64,000 nucleotides of DNA from Acinetobacter sp. XS-4 (GTDB lineage Bacteria; Pseudomonadota; Gammaproteobacteria; Pseudomonadales; Moraxellaceae): NCBI RefSeq assembly GCF_023920705.1, contig NZ_CP094657.1:3968001-4032000 (forward strand), written 5' to 3'. The position numbers and the translations under genes were made by a program. Shown in pieces: positions 8,985 through 20,580 of this stretch. Under the pieces are notes generated by a model, which saw only the letters and a program-made list of their open reading frames with translations, ran no database searches and was not told the origin of the DNA. Positions within the stretch are counted from its first letter, which is position 1. Every line of letters begins with the position of its first letter.

Positions 8985-9629
8985 CTAAAATAATGCCCAA
9001 GCTTTCACGGCATGCCCTACCACTTTATGTAATTGCTCACTACTCGCACCATCTCTCGCTTGAATAGTAAGCCCTTGAATAACAGTAGTATAAAAATCAG
9101 TCACTTCCTGTAAAGGTGCATGAGAAGATAAATCCCCTTGCTCCACACCTTGCTGAAGGCGTTTTAATAATTTTTCTTTTGTCTTTATGCGCTTATCTAA
9201 TAGGTTTTGCTGTACATCTTGAGTTGCATCAGAGCAATTCATAGCAGCAACAACCACCATACAACCTGCTGGCTTATTCGGCTGAACCAATCTTTTAACA
9301 ATGTCATAAAGATATAACTCAACAGCAATTTTTGCAGTTTTTGCTTCTACAAATATAGTGTCAATTGGACATCCTTCATGAGCTAAATAGTAATCAACAC
9401 ATCTGTAGAACAACCCTTCTTTGTCGCCGAAGGCACTGTACAAGCTAGGTGCTGTAATTTCCAAAGCTTGTGTTAAATCACTAATAGACGTTGCTTCATA
9501 ACCATGCTCCCAAAACAGCAACATTGCTTTTTGCAAAACCTGTTGTTCATCAAAGCATTTAGGGCGTCCACGCTTTTTTTTCAGAGCGTCTTCTGTAACA
9601 GCTAAATTCGTTTCATGCCTATTTGTCAT
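8985..9629 (-). CDS. TetR/AcrR family transcriptional regulator
   Basis: This is a DNA-binding repressor-type regulator of about 214 residues. I place the start at the ATG at 9629 (MTNRHETN) rather than at the earlier in-frame codon at 9692, because the HTH domain follows at normal distance and the upstream part would cover operator DNA. The N-terminal HTH is visible as RGRPKCFDEQQVLQKAMLLF, then EATSISDLTQ and PSLYSAFGDKEGLF. The remainder is the helical ligand-binding domain. It is divergent from an MFS transporter starting at 9774, with two imperfect palindromes between them, so it probably represses itself and the transporter. The ligand is unknown. Confidence 0.9.
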   Translation of the reverse strand: MTNRHETNLAVTEDALKKKRGRPKCFDEQQVLQKAMLLFWEHGYEATSISDLTQALEITAPSLYSAFGDKEGLFYRCVDYYLAHEGCPIDTIFVEAKTAKIAVELYLYDIVKRLVQPNKPAGCMVVVAAMNCSDATQDVQQNLLDKRIKTKEKLLKRLQQGVEQGDLSSHAPLQEVTDFYTTVIQGLTIQARDGASSEQLHKVVGHAVKAWALF

Positions 9630-9648
9630 AAAGATCACATCTATTTTT

Positions 9649-9662
9649 ATAACAATCGTTAT
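9649..9662. promoter_or_regulatory. Putative TetR operator 1
   Basis: ATAACAATCGTTAT is an imperfect palindrome lying 20 bp before the TetR start codon. It shares the form TAAYRATCRTTA with a second site nearer the MFS gene, as expected for an autoregulated divergent pair. Confidence 0.55.
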
Positions 9663-9707
9663 TAAATTAATTGACGTTCGATTTTTTATCAACTATTTTA
9701 TTTTCAT

Positions 9708-9719
9708 AATGATCGTTAG
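9708..9719. promoter_or_regulatory. Putative TetR operator 2
   Basis: TAATGATCGTTA is an imperfect palindrome with the same TAAYRATCRTTA form as the site at 9649-9662. It lies about 55 bp before the MFS start codon, within the likely promoter of the transporter. Confidence 0.55.
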
Positions 9720-9773
9720 TTAATTAATAAATTGCCTTTCTTCACTCTAAATTTAGCCAAGTAAGGATTTCCT

Positions 9774-10988
9774 ATGGACCAATCTTCTATTTCTAAAGCG
9801 CGACCCACGACCTCCCCTCAAGGGAGCTGGTTTGCCATTTTGGCCGTTGCGATTGCAGCGTTTGCATTAGTAACAAGTGAATTTTTACCTGTTGGTGTTT
9901 TAAATAGTGTTGCAACAGATTTAAATATTTCTGTAGGTACAGCAGGTCTTATTATTACTGTACCCGGCATTATGGCAGCAATTGCCGCCCCTCTATTACC
10001 TGTATCTGTAAAACAACTTGATCGGCGTTATGTGCTTATCTTGCTGACAGCCATTATGGTCATTGCCAATACCATTACTGCCTTTGCAGAAAACTTCCAT
10101 ATTTTATTACTCAGTCGCTTAATTTTAGGTATTTCAATTGGTGGATTCTGGGCGACAGCAATTGCTTTAAGTGGGAAATTAGCTCCCTCGCATCTTCCTA
10201 TTGCGAAAGCAACAGCTGTAGTAATGGCTGGTGTAACTTTTGCGACAGTTTTAGGTGTTCCGATTGGAACATGGTTAAGTGAGTTTTATGGTTGGCGCAG
10301 TGCTTTTGGAATTACAGCAGGAATTGGTTTAATTGTTTTAATCTTACAATTAATCTTCTTACCTAAACTTGTTCCAGACTCCGCAATTCATATAAGAGAC
10401 TTACCAGCATTATTACGTACTCCTAAAGCACGTAGTGGTATGTTGATTGTTTTACTGATCGGACTTGCTCATTTTTGTGCCTATAGCTATTTAGCACCTT
10501 TCTTCAAAAATATTGCAGGCTTTAACGGCACAACAATTAGTTCATTACTATTGCTCTATGGAATTGCAGGTATTTTCGGAAATGCATTTGCCGGATATAG
10601 CGGTAATTTAAATGTCCGATATACTCTTGCCTTTGTTAGTGCTTGTTTTGCGATTGTATTTTTTGGATTTCCACTTTTTGCCATTCATGAATTTGGTGCT
10701 ATTGTCTTAACAGCTTTATGGGGCTTCGCATTTGGTGCTTTCCCTACCTCAGCAAATATCTGGATGTTTGTCCATGCACCAAATGCAGTTGAAAAAGGTA
10801 TGCCACTTTTTGTAGGTATGTTTCAGGTGATGATTGCGACAGGTTCATTATTAGGTGGATATGTAGTTGATCATTTCAATGAAAATACTTTAATTTATGG
10901 TGTATTAAGCTTTGTTGCCCTAGCATTACTGAGTACATTTACCTTAGCAAAAGGTTTAAATAATCCTAAAGCTACTTGTGAAAATTAA
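9774..10988 (+). CDS. MFS transporter, DHA1-type efflux
   Basis: This 404-residue inner-membrane protein has twelve predicted hydrophobic segments. The opening AFALVTSEFLPVGVLNSVATDL, the loop after helix 2 (KQLDRRYVLILL) and the SRLILGISIGGFWATAIAL stretch are typical of DHA1-family drug or sugar efflux proteins such as the SotB/YdhP/AraJ group. The role would be proton-driven export of a small molecule; the substrate cannot be read from sequence. It is divergent from a TetR regulator with operator-like palindromes between them, and followed after 21 bp by an AraC-type regulator on the same strand. The three likely form a regulated efflux unit. Confidence 0.9.
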   Translation: MDQSSISKARPTTSPQGSWFAILAVAIAAFALVTSEFLPVGVLNSVATDLNISVGTAGLIITVPGIMAAIAAPLLPVSVKQLDRRYVLILLTAIMVIANTITAFAENFHILLLSRLILGISIGGFWATAIALSGKLAPSHLPIAKATAVVMAGVTFATVLGVPIGTWLSEFYGWRSAFGITAGIGLIVLILQLIFLPKLVPDSAIHIRDLPALLRTPKARSGMLIVLLIGLAHFCAYSYLAPFFKNIAGFNGTTISSLLLLYGIAGIFGNAFAGYSGNLNVRYTLAFVSACFAIVFFGFPLFAIHEFGAIVLTALWGFAFGAFPTSANIWMFVHAPNAVEKGMPLFVGMFQVMIATGSLLGGYVVDHFNENTLIYGVLSFVALALLSTFTLAKGLNNPKATCEN

Positions 10989-11009
10989 AATATGAATCAG
11001 AGCACATAA

Positions 11010-11774
11010 ATGAAAAATGAGGACCAGCAATTTTCTTTATTGAACAGTATAGAAGTTCATGAATTTCTATACCAAAAAGAAGATATTGTTCGTCCTCACG
11101 CATCTCTCTGGGGAGATTTTAATTTCAGTTTGAATGGCATTTTGGAAATGCAAGTAGAGGAACAAATCTACTTGTCTCCCCCAAGCTATGGGCTTTGGAT
11201 TCCACCTCAAACGGTTCATCAATCTACTCATATCGATCACGAAATTCACTATATCTGTATTCGACTACACCCTAGCCTCTGTTCTATTTTAGGTGACGTC
11301 TGTAAATGCTTTAGTATTCAGCCTTTCTTTCGAACCTTAGTTTTACAAATTCTCGAACAGCAAAAACAAATCGAAAACCCTGAATATTTAGAGCATCTTC
11401 TACAAGTTTTGTTCGATCAACTCAAACAAGCACCTGCATATTCACACTATTTACCGCAAACACGCCATCCTGTTTTATTACCTATTCTAGAAAAACTTTC
11501 AGACCCCTTACTTTTTGATCATTCTTTACAACAATTAATTCAAAACTTCTCGGTCAGTGATCGCCATTTATTACGTTTGAGTCAACAAGAGCTTCAGCTT
11601 TCATTGTCAGAATGGCGTAACCGAGCCAAAATTGTTTATGCCATTCATCAGATCCGCCAAGGGACATCCATTAAACGTTTAGCATACGATTTAGGTTACC
11701 AACATAGCTCAAGTTTTATCGAGTTTTTTAAACGCTATACTGGGCAAACGCCTATTCAAATCAGAAATAACTAA
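11010..11774 (+). CDS. AraC family transcriptional regulator
   Basis: This 254-residue protein has an N-terminal cupin-like sensor part (about 15-100, with PPSYGLWIPPQTVHQSTH) and a C-terminal AraC-type double helix-turn-helix (about 150-254). The second HTH is clear: IKRLAYDLGYQHSSSFIEFF followed by KRYTGQTPIQIR, the usual family signature. It begins 21 bp after the MFS transporter gene and is probably cotranscribed. A role in controlling that transporter or a linked pathway is inferred from position only. The inducer is unknown. Confidence 0.9.
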   Translation: MKNEDQQFSLLNSIEVHEFLYQKEDIVRPHASLWGDFNFSLNGILEMQVEEQIYLSPPSYGLWIPPQTVHQSTHIDHEIHYICIRLHPSLCSILGDVCKCFSIQPFFRTLVLQILEQQKQIENPEYLEHLLQVLFDQLKQAPAYSHYLPQTRHPVLLPILEKLSDPLLFDHSLQQLIQNFSVSDRHLLRLSQQELQLSLSEWRNRAKIVYAIHQIRQGTSIKRLAYDLGYQHSSSFIEFFKRYTGQTPIQIRNN

Positions 11775-11894
11775 AATTCAGTTTATCTTTAAAAACTTTT
11801 TCTTTTTTGAACACGAATATTATTGCACTACCCCTCAATAGCAGTTAAAACAAATGCGTTACTTGATATCAATTAAAATCTTTAGGAAAGACTC

Positions 11895-12440
11895 ATGACA
11901 CAATCTGTATATCACATTCCAGTAAAAGCCATTTCAGGCGAAACGGTTGATCTTGAACAATACAAAGGTAAGGTTTTACTTATTGTAAACACTGCTTCTA
12001 AATGTGGTTTAACTCCTCAATACGAAGGTCTAGAAAAGCTTTATCAAGCAAAGAAAGATCAAGGTCTTGAAATTTTAGGTTTCCCTGCAAACAACTTTAA
12101 AGAACAAGAACCAGGTTCTGATGAAGAAATTCAGCAATTCTGTTCATTAAATTACGATGTTCACTTCCCTTTATTTTCTAAAGTGTCTGTTGCAGGTGAA
12201 GATAAGCATCCACTTTATGCAACTTTGACAGCCGCTCAACCAGAACGTGCCGGTGAAGGCCCTTTCCGTGAGCGTTTAGAAGGTTTAGGTATTCCAACTA
12301 ATCCAGCTCCAGAAGTTTTATGGAACTTCGAAAAATTCTTAATTAATAAAAATGGCGAAGTAGTAGCACGTTTTGCCCCAAACATAACTGCAGATGATGA
12401 ACAAATCGTTAAAGCAGTTGAAGCAGAATTAGCAAAATAA
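11895..12440 (+). CDS. Glutathione peroxidase family protein
   Basis: This is a thiol peroxidase of the GPx family, 181 residues, cytoplasmic (no signal peptide). The peroxidatic cysteine is Cys37 in NTASKCGLTPQY, and the WNFEKFL motif supplies the Trp and Asn of the catalytic tetrad. The usual GFPCNQF motif reads GFPANNF here, so the tetrad glutamine position holds asparagine. Such Cys-type bacterial enzymes usually reduce lipid or organic hydroperoxides, often with thioredoxin rather than glutathione. The start at 11895 has a clear AGGAAAG ribosome site. It is followed by its own terminator, so it looks monocistronic. Confidence 0.92.
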   Translation: MTQSVYHIPVKAISGETVDLEQYKGKVLLIVNTASKCGLTPQYEGLEKLYQAKKDQGLEILGFPANNFKEQEPGSDEEIQQFCSLNYDVHFPLFSKVSVAGEDKHPLYATLTAAQPERAGEGPFRERLEGLGIPTNPAPEVLWNFEKFLINKNGEVVARFAPNITADDEQIVKAVEAELAK

Positions 12441-12456
12441 CGTTTTAAAAAAACGT

Positions 12457-12486
12457 AAAAAAGAGCGTTTTCTACGCTCTTTTTTA
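12457..12486 (+). terminator. Rho-independent terminator after glutathione peroxidase gene
   Basis: The stem AAGAGCG/CGCTCTT with a 7-nt loop is preceded by A-runs and followed by a T-run, 20 bp after the stop codon. Confidence 0.85.
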
Positions 12487-12583
12487 TTATCTGGTCAAAG
12501 TGTTGTTTGTTTGCAAAAATACAATCTTTCTCCATATTTTATGCCTATAGTACCTTTTGCTTTATTTGATGTTGTTTGTAGTT

Positions 12584-13180
12584 ATGAAAAAAGTTTTACA
12601 GGGTGCTTTTCTTCCTTTTGTAATTTTTGCCTCAGGCATGCTTTTACTCGGGTGTGATCAGGCACAAGACCATGCTACTGCACAAGAAAATACTGAAATA
12701 AACGAACAGACATCTGATCAATCTATTGAACGCCAAGAGTCAGATATCGCTCAGAGTAAAAATGAACTTAAAAGCGGTAATATTTTTTATATGGTTCGAG
12801 ATGCAGCTAATTTACAACTTAAAGCTGGAGATTATGTTGAACAACTTAAAGATACTCAACTTGACGTTGAACAAGCAATTCAAGATAAAGATCAAAATGA
12901 ATTAAAAACAACTGTTGCAACTTTAAAACAGCAATTGCAAGGTTTAAATCAAGCTCTTCTCACCTTGGATATCAAAAGTCAGGAAATTGAGAATATCCGC
13001 CAAAGTTTATTACAGGCCAATCAACAAGCTCTTAGCATGCCGCTATTAAACGGGAAATTAGATCAAATCAATTTTGACAAAATTGAAAAGCAACTGAATA
13101 CCATTCAAATGGATATGGTTAAACTCGCAGCTATGATTATGGCTGGAGATGAAAAATCAGATTCAAAAACTGACTCTTAA
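12584..13180 (+). CDS. Putative lipoprotein, helical
   Basis: This is a hypothetical lipoprotein of 198 residues. I use the ATG at 12584 because it gives a standard lipoprotein signal (MKKVLQ, hydrophobic stretch, lipobox LLGC); the in-frame TTG at 12557 would add nine hydrophobic residues before it. After the cysteine comes an acidic, Gln/Glu-rich linker and then long amphipathic helices (about 85-190) with many Gln and Leu, possibly coiled coil. No named domain is recognised. It is flanked by terminators on both sides and lies tail-to-tail with the ATP synthase operon. Confidence 0.8.
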   Translation: MKKVLQGAFLPFVIFASGMLLLGCDQAQDHATAQENTEINEQTSDQSIERQESDIAQSKNELKSGNIFYMVRDAANLQLKAGDYVEQLKDTQLDVEQAIQDKDQNELKTTVATLKQQLQGLNQALLTLDIKSQEIENIRQSLLQANQQALSMPLLNGKLDQINFDKIEKQLNTIQMDMVKLAAMIMAGDEKSDSKTDS

Positions 13181-13197
13181 TCTAAAATACATATCAT

Positions 13198-13228
13198 AAA
13201 AAAAGCCACCTTACGGTGGCTTTTTTTA
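13198..13228. terminator. Bidirectional terminator (lipoprotein gene / atp operon)
   Basis: The stem AAAAGCCACC-ttac-GGTGGCTTTT with A and T runs on either side lies between the converging lipoprotein gene and atpC. It would end both transcripts. Confidence 0.9.
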
Positions 13229-13242
13229 TCTCAAACCCACAC

Positions 13243-13662
13243 TTAAAGTGCGCGGTTTTTGATTTTACGAATAGTTTCAAGCTGTGCAGCTGTTTCTGCC
13301 AAGGCAGCCAAAGCAGCAGCAGAGTCCAAATCACTCTTTTGGTTCGCAAGCAATTGTTCAGCATGTTTACGTGCTTCTAAAATTGCAGCTTCATCCAAAT
13401 TGTCTGCACGGATTGCAGTATCTGCAAGAACCGTCACAACATGAGGTTGAACTTCTAAAACACCGCCAGATACATAGACGATTTCTTCTGTACCATTTTC
13501 CAACTGAACACGAATCGGGCCCGGTTGAAGCAAGGTTACGAGTGGAGCGTGCCCTGGTAAAATACCAAGCTCACCACCAGAACCTTTCGCGATTAACATC
13601 GTTACTGCGCCAGAGTAAATAGACTCTTTAACACTTACGACATCACATTGCATAGTCGCCAT
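13243..13662 (-). CDS. atpC: F1 ATP synthase subunit epsilon
   Basis: Epsilon is the small central-stalk subunit that couples gamma rotation to the c-ring and inhibits ATP hydrolysis. The 139-residue protein has the N-terminal beta-sandwich (SVKESIYSGAVTMLIA, GELGILPGHAPLVTLLQPG) and a C-terminal helical hairpin rich in Ala. Length is typical. It is the last gene of the atp operon, 17 bp after atpD, and is followed by a terminator. Confidence 0.97.
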   Translation of the reverse strand: MATMQCDVVSVKESIYSGAVTMLIAKGSGGELGILPGHAPLVTLLQPGPIRVQLENGTEEIVYVSGGVLEVQPHVVTVLADTAIRADNLDEAAILEARKHAEQLLANQKSDLDSAAALAALAETAAQLETIRKIKNRAL

Positions 13663-13679
13663 GAGATGATCTCCTTAAA

Positions 13680-15089
<1,410 letters not shown>

Positions 15090-15104
15090 TCAAACTTAAT
15101 AATG

Positions 15105-15974
15105 TTAAACGGCAGCGGCACCGCCAACGATCTCGGAAATTTCCTGAGTAATCGCGGCTTGACGCAGCTTGTTGTAAATGAGTTGTAGGTCTTTAATCAG
15201 TTGTCCTGCGTTGTCTGTCGCTGCTTTCATCGCGACCATACGAGCTGACTGCTCACATGCAACGTTTTCAATCACACCTTGATAAACCATAGACTCGATA
15301 TAGCGAACCAACAAACCATTTAACAATTCTTCTGCTTCTGGTTCGTAGATATAGTCCCAACCATAAGTACGGTTGAGATCATCGCCTTCTTCTGCTGGTG
15401 CTAAAGGAACAAGTTGTTCTACTTTAGGCTGCTGAGTCATTGCATTAATGAAGCCATTTGATACGAGGTAGATACGATCTAATTCGCCCTTATCAAATGC
15501 ATCAAGCATAACTTGAACTGAGCCAGTTAACTGTTCCAAACTCGGCGCATCGCCAAGTTGGGTAGTTGCACCAAGCACTTTACCGCCGTAATTCTTAAAA
15601 AACGAAACCGCTTTTTGACCAATTAAAGCAAATTCAACTTCAATTGACTGCTGTTGTTGTGCTTTGACATGCTGCACAACTTTCTTGAACAAGTTAATGT
15701 TCAAGCCACCTGCCAAACCACGATCTGAAGACACTACGATATAGCCAACACGCTTAACTGGGCGATCAACCATATAACGGTGTTTGTATTCAGGGTTTGC
15801 TTGGACTAAGTGAGCAATTACACGGCGCATATTATCGGCATACGGACGGCCCTGAGCCATGCGCTCTTGCGCACGACGCATTTTAGAAGCAGCTACCATT
15901 TGCATCGCGCGAGTAATCTTTTGCGTGCTCTTGATACTAGCTACTTTGGCGCGAATTTCTTTTAAATTTGCCAT
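15105..15974 (-). CDS. atpG: F1 ATP synthase subunit gamma
   Basis: Gamma is the rotating central stalk of F1. The 289-residue protein has the two conserved ends that form the coiled coil: the N-terminal [22 protein letters not shown] and the C-terminal stretch [17 protein letters not shown]. In between, the [10 protein letters not shown] motif matches the family's globular part. It lies 30 bp before atpD in the operon. Confidence 0.98.
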   Translation of the reverse strand: MANLKEIRAKVASIKSTQKITRAMQMVAASKMRRAQERMAQGRPYADNMRRVIAHLVQANPEYKHRYMVDRPVKRVGYIVVSSDRGLAGGLNINLFKKVVQHVKAQQQQSIEVEFALIGQKAVSFFKNYGGKVLGATTQLGDAPSLEQLTGSVQVMLDAFDKGELDRIYLVSNGFINAMTQQPKVEQLVPLAPAEEGDDLNRTYGWDYIYEPEAEELLNGLLVRYIESMVYQGVIENVACEQSARMVAMKAATDNAGQLIKDLQLIYNKLRQAAITQEISEIVGGAAAV

Positions 15975-16051
15975 ACGCTTAACCTAGTATTCGAAAGCTC
16001 TTTCGAGCTTCCGAAGGTTGATCCGTGAACCAAACTTAACTAAAACTGAAC

Positions 16052-17596
16052 TTAGTAAGTTTGAGTCGCTTTAAAGCTTTCAATACCTGCTTTGATTGCT
16101 GCTTCGATGTCTTTGTTGTAATCACCAGTTTCATCGATTTGTTTCATCAACGGAGCATATTCAGAGCGGAAGTAAGAAATTAACGCAGCATCAAAGTCTA
16201 CGATTTTCTTAACTTCTACGTCAGCCATATAGCCTTCGTTAGATGCATAAACAGAAACAGCTTGGTCAGCAATTGAGTAAGGAGCATATTGCTTTTGCTT
16301 CATTAACTCAGTTACACGTTGACCATGTTCAAGTTGTTTACGAGTTGCTTCATCAAGGTCAGAAGCGAACTGAGCAAACGCAGCCAATTCACGGTATTGT
16401 GCTAAAGCAGTACGGATACCACCAGACAATTTTTTGATGATCTTAGTTTGAGCAGAACCACCAACACGAGATACAGAGATACCCGCGTTCACAGCAGGAC
16501 GAATACCTGCGTTGAATAATGATGTTTCTAAGAAGATCTGACCGTCAGTAATCGAAATTACGTTCGTTGGTACGAATGCAGATACGTCACCCGCTTGAGT
16601 TTCAATAATTGGCAATGCAGTTAAAGAACCAGTTTGACCAGTTACTGCGCCATTAGTGAATTTCTCAACGTAGTCAGCAGATACACGTGAAGCACGTTCA
16701 AGAAGACGTGAGTGAAGATAGAATACGTCACCCGGATACGCTTCACGACCTGGTGGACGACGTAAAAGCAATGAAATTTGACGGTAAGCAACTGCTTGCT
16801 TAGACAAATCATCATAAATGATAAGAGCATCTTCACCGCGGTCACGGAAGTATTCACCCATTGTACAGCCAGAGTACGGAGCTAAGTACTGCATTGCAGC
16901 AGGATCAGCAGCCGCAGCAGCGACAACAGTTGTATACGCCATAGCGCCAGTTTCTTCTAGCTTACGCACAACGTTTGCAATTGTTGATTGTTTTTGACCA
17001 ATCGCAACGTATACGCATTTAATGCCAGAATTTTTCTGAGCGATAATCGCATCGATCGCCATCGCTGTTTTACCAGTTTGACGGTCACCAATAATCAACT
17101 CACGTTGGCCACGGCCAACAGGAATCATTGTATCAACTGATTTATAACCAGTTTGAACAGGCTCATCTACAGATTGACGCCAAATTACACCTGGTGCTAC
17201 TTTTTCAACAGCATCAGTTAATTTCGCATCAATTGGGCCTTTACCATCAATTGGGTTACCCAAAGCGTCGACAACACGGCCAAGAAGTTCAGGACCAACT
17301 GGAACTTCTAATACACGACCTGTACAACGAGCTTTTTGACCTTCTTGAAGGCTTAGGTAGTTACCTAAAACAACGGCACCCACTGAATCCTGTTCTAGGT
17401 TCAGTGCCATACCAAATAAGCCGCCGTCGAATTCGATCATTTCACCGTACATTGCATCAGCAAGACCGTGAATGCGCACGATACCGTCGGATACCATAAC
17501 AATGGTACCTTCGTTTTTAGCGGTCGCGCTGGTGTCCAGATCTCCGATACGCTGTTTAATGAGCGCACTGATCTCGGATGGATTCAGTTGTTGCAT
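16052..17596 (-). CDS. atpA: F1 ATP synthase subunit alpha
   Basis: This is the non-catalytic nucleotide-binding subunit of F1. The start is taken at the ATG at 17596 ([10 protein letters not shown]), which gives 514 residues, the usual length; the in-frame upstream codon at 17611 would only add MRNSA. Visible motifs are the Walker A loop GDRQTGKT (about 170-177), [20 protein letters not shown] (Walker B) and the arginine-containing [11 protein letters not shown] segment near residue 370, which carries the arginine finger region. It sits between atpH and atpG. Confidence 0.98.
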   Translation of the reverse strand: MQQLNPSEISALIKQRIGDLDTSATAKNEGTIVMVSDGIVRIHGLADAMYGEMIEFDGGLFGMALNLEQDSVGAVVLGNYLSLQEGQKARCTGRVLEVPVGPELLGRVVDALGNPIDGKGPIDAKLTDAVEKVAPGVIWRQSVDEPVQTGYKSVDTMIPVGRGQRELIIGDRQTGKTAMAIDAIIAQKNSGIKCVYVAIGQKQSTIANVVRKLEETGAMAYTTVVAAAAADPAAMQYLAPYSGCTMGEYFRDRGEDALIIYDDLSKQAVAYRQISLLLRRPPGREAYPGDVFYLHSRLLERASRVSADYVEKFTNGAVTGQTGSLTALPIIETQAGDVSAFVPTNVISITDGQIFLETSLFNAGIRPAVNAGISVSRVGGSAQTKIIKKLSGGIRTALAQYRELAAFAQFASDLDEATRKQLEHGQRVTELMKQKQYAPYSIADQAVSVYASNEGYMADVEVKKIVDFDAALISYFRSEYAPLMKQIDETGDYNKDIEAAIKAGIESFKATQTY

Positions 17597-17642
17597 TGCG
17601 CTATTCCTCAATCTTTTATTAGTTCAGTCTTCATCATTTGCA

Positions 17643-18179
17643 TTATGCAAGAAGACGAGTACGCATTTTTTCAAGCTTGTTAAGCGCAGAATCATCTATC
17701 ACTTGATCGCCTGCACGAATTACAACACCTGCAATAAGCTCAGGTTTAACTTCAACTGAAACAGTTACAGTACTGTTAAAACGCTTTTCTAAAGCAGATT
17801 TCAACAGTTGTTCTTGTTCAGCAGTTAATGGGAAAGCCGATTCAATCACGACATCCACATTGTTGTTATTCTGTGATTTAAGCTGTTCATATTCTGCTTC
17901 AATTTCAGGTAACAACATTAAACGATCGTTATCTGCAAGAAGTGTCAAAAAGTTAGACACTGCTTGAGATTGATCTTCACCTAAAACTTTAGCAAAAAGC
18001 TTCACTTGCTCCACAGGAGTAAGTTCAGGGCGATTTAAATAAGCGGAAAATGCTTCGTCTTGCACCGCAGCACTGAGCACTTGTAACGCATTCGACCAAT
18101 TGTCTGTTGCACCTTGCTCAGAAGCATAAGCAAATGCTGCTTTGGCATACGGACGTGCCAACGTCAAGAGTTCAGCCAT
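17643..18179 (-). CDS. atpH: F1 ATP synthase subunit delta
   Basis: Delta joins the peripheral stalk to the top of F1. The 178-residue protein has the N-terminal helical bundle starting [18 protein letters not shown], which is the family signature, and the C-terminal part ending [26 protein letters not shown], also highly typical. It follows atpF by 12 bp in the operon. Confidence 0.97.
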   Translation of the reverse strand: MAELLTLARPYAKAAFAYASEQGATDNWSNALQVLSAAVQDEAFSAYLNRPELTPVEQVKLFAKVLGEDQSQAVSNFLTLLADNDRLMLLPEIEAEYEQLKSQNNNNVDVVIESAFPLTAEQEQLLKSALEKRFNSTVTVSVEVKPELIAGVVIRAGDQVIDDSALNKLEKMRTRLLA

Positions 18180-18191
18180 GATTCGCCTCTC

Positions 18192-18662
18192 TTAAAGTTT
18201 AGCAGCCAGCTGTGACAGCATGGCATTATGAGCATCTGCGTCAACTTGCTGGTTCAGGATTTTTTCTGCGCCAGTTACTGCCAAGGCAGCTACTTGTTGA
18301 CGTAATTCTTCGCGAGCAGAATTGATTTCTTGATCAACAGCTTCTTTAGCCTGTTGACGAATACGCTCACCTTCAGCCGCAGCTTGAGTACGCGCTTCTT
18401 CGATCAATTGTGCTGCACGACGGTTCGCTTGTTCGATCAATTGAGCCGCTTGTGCTTTAGCTGCATCAAGCTCTTGCTTTACTTGCGATTGTGCATCGGC
18501 AAGATCAGCTTTCGCTTTTTCTGCTGCATTTAAGCCATCAGCAATTTTACGCTGACGCTCACTAATCGCATTGATTAGTGGTGGCCAAACAAACTTCATG
18601 CAGAATGCAACAAAGCATGCAAACGCAATCGCTTGACCAATCAATGTGAGGTTGATATTCAT
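18192..18662 (-). CDS. atpF: Fo ATP synthase subunit b
   Basis: Subunit b forms the dimeric peripheral stalk. The 156-residue protein has one N-terminal membrane helix (about 5-25, [24 protein letters not shown]) followed by a long, highly charged, Ala/Gln-rich helix predicted to form the right-handed coiled coil (about 35-130). This is the classic architecture and length. It lies between atpE and atpH. Confidence 0.98.
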   Translation of the reverse strand: MNINLTLIGQAIAFACFVAFCMKFVWPPLINAISERQRKIADGLNAAEKAKADLADAQSQVKQELDAAKAQAAQLIEQANRRAAQLIEEARTQAAAEGERIRQQAKEAVDQEINSAREELRQQVAALAVTGAEKILNQQVDADAHNAMLSQLAAKL

Positions 18663-18700
18663 TGCAATTCCTCAAATAGTGGATTTAGGAATTAAGATGA

Positions 18701-18979
<279 letters not shown>

Positions 18980-19031
18980 TTAAATTAAAAAAAATTCAGC
19001 CCAACCATCGTTTGATAGTTAGGCAATACCA

Positions 19032-19910
<879 letters not shown>

Positions 19911-20011
19911 TCACACCTGGTCAATGTCAATTACTAAAAAGAAGGGTTACGAACATCGGCGTACTGTCGATATCTCGCCACCCTCCAAAAAATCTTCAAT
20001 TCTTCTTGTTT

Positions 20012-20410
20012 CTACACCCGTTTTTGTTGACGTGACACCCAAAACGGAGCGACCCACGACATTGCCTGAACGAGAATAAAACCAAACAGCAATGCTAACG
20101 GTGATAAAGGTTTAACATTGCTCAAAATCAAAATAAATCCAACGATCATGATTGCAAATTTGCCTAACATGCCCCTATACATGTTAGACAGCACTTGTTT
20201 TGATGCTCTCGCACCTGCTGTTCTGAAGGATTGCCAAGAGAAATAACCCATAGCAAGCCAGCAAACCAGTGCACCAAGTGCCGCACTTAATGCTGCTGTC
20301 ATGTCTTTTATGCTCCACGCCACGAGGGCGGAAACAGGGATCATACATGCTTGTAAGAAGACCAAAGCTTTTGCTAATCGTCGGTCAATCAAGCGACTAG
20401 TTCGGCTCAT
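20012..20410 (-). CDS. atpI: ATP synthase protein I
   Basis: AtpI is a small accessory membrane protein of the atp operon thought to help assemble the c-ring. The 132-residue protein has a basic N-terminus (MSRTSRLIDRRLAKAL) and four hydrophobic segments, matching the family. Sequence conservation in AtpI is low, so the call rests on topology and on its position as the first gene before atpB. A TATAAT-type promoter lies about 65 bp upstream of the start codon. Confidence 0.92.
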   Translation of the reverse strand: MSRTSRLIDRRLAKALVFLQACMIPVSALVAWSIKDMTAALSAALGALVCWLAMGYFSWQSFRTAGARASKQVLSNMYRGMLGKFAIMIVGFILILSNVKPLSPLALLFGFILVQAMSWVAPFWVSRQQKRV

Positions 20411-20474
20411 TATTTATCCACTCACAGCATAAATGCTTGACAAGTTTAGCTGATGATCGCTTTTAATCGCAGGC

Positions 20475-20503
20475 ATTATAGAGTTACACCCCTGAACATG
20501 CAA
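20475..20503 (-). promoter_or_regulatory. Putative promoter of the atp operon
   Basis: On the minus strand a perfect -10 hexamer TATAAT (20475-20480) is spaced 17 bp from TTGCAT (20498-20503), a half-matching -35. It lies about 65 bp before atpI, which fits a sigma-70 promoter for the whole nine-gene operon. Confidence 0.6.
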
Positions 20504-20509
20504 TCTTTT

Positions 20510-20531
20510 CCCGACTTTAGTCGGGGTTTTT
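20510..20531 (+). terminator. Terminator hairpin in plus orientation between two minus-strand genes
   Basis: The stem CCCGAC-ttta-GTCGGG is followed by GTTTTT on the plus strand. On the minus strand, the direction in which both flanking genes (znuA and atpI) are read, no T-run follows. As read, it would stop rightward antisense transcription rather than znuA readthrough. Confidence 0.65.
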
Positions 20532-20580
20532 CATGACAGGTGGTGCTGACGCTACAGTCAGCCTTTGTTTATTTTTTATC

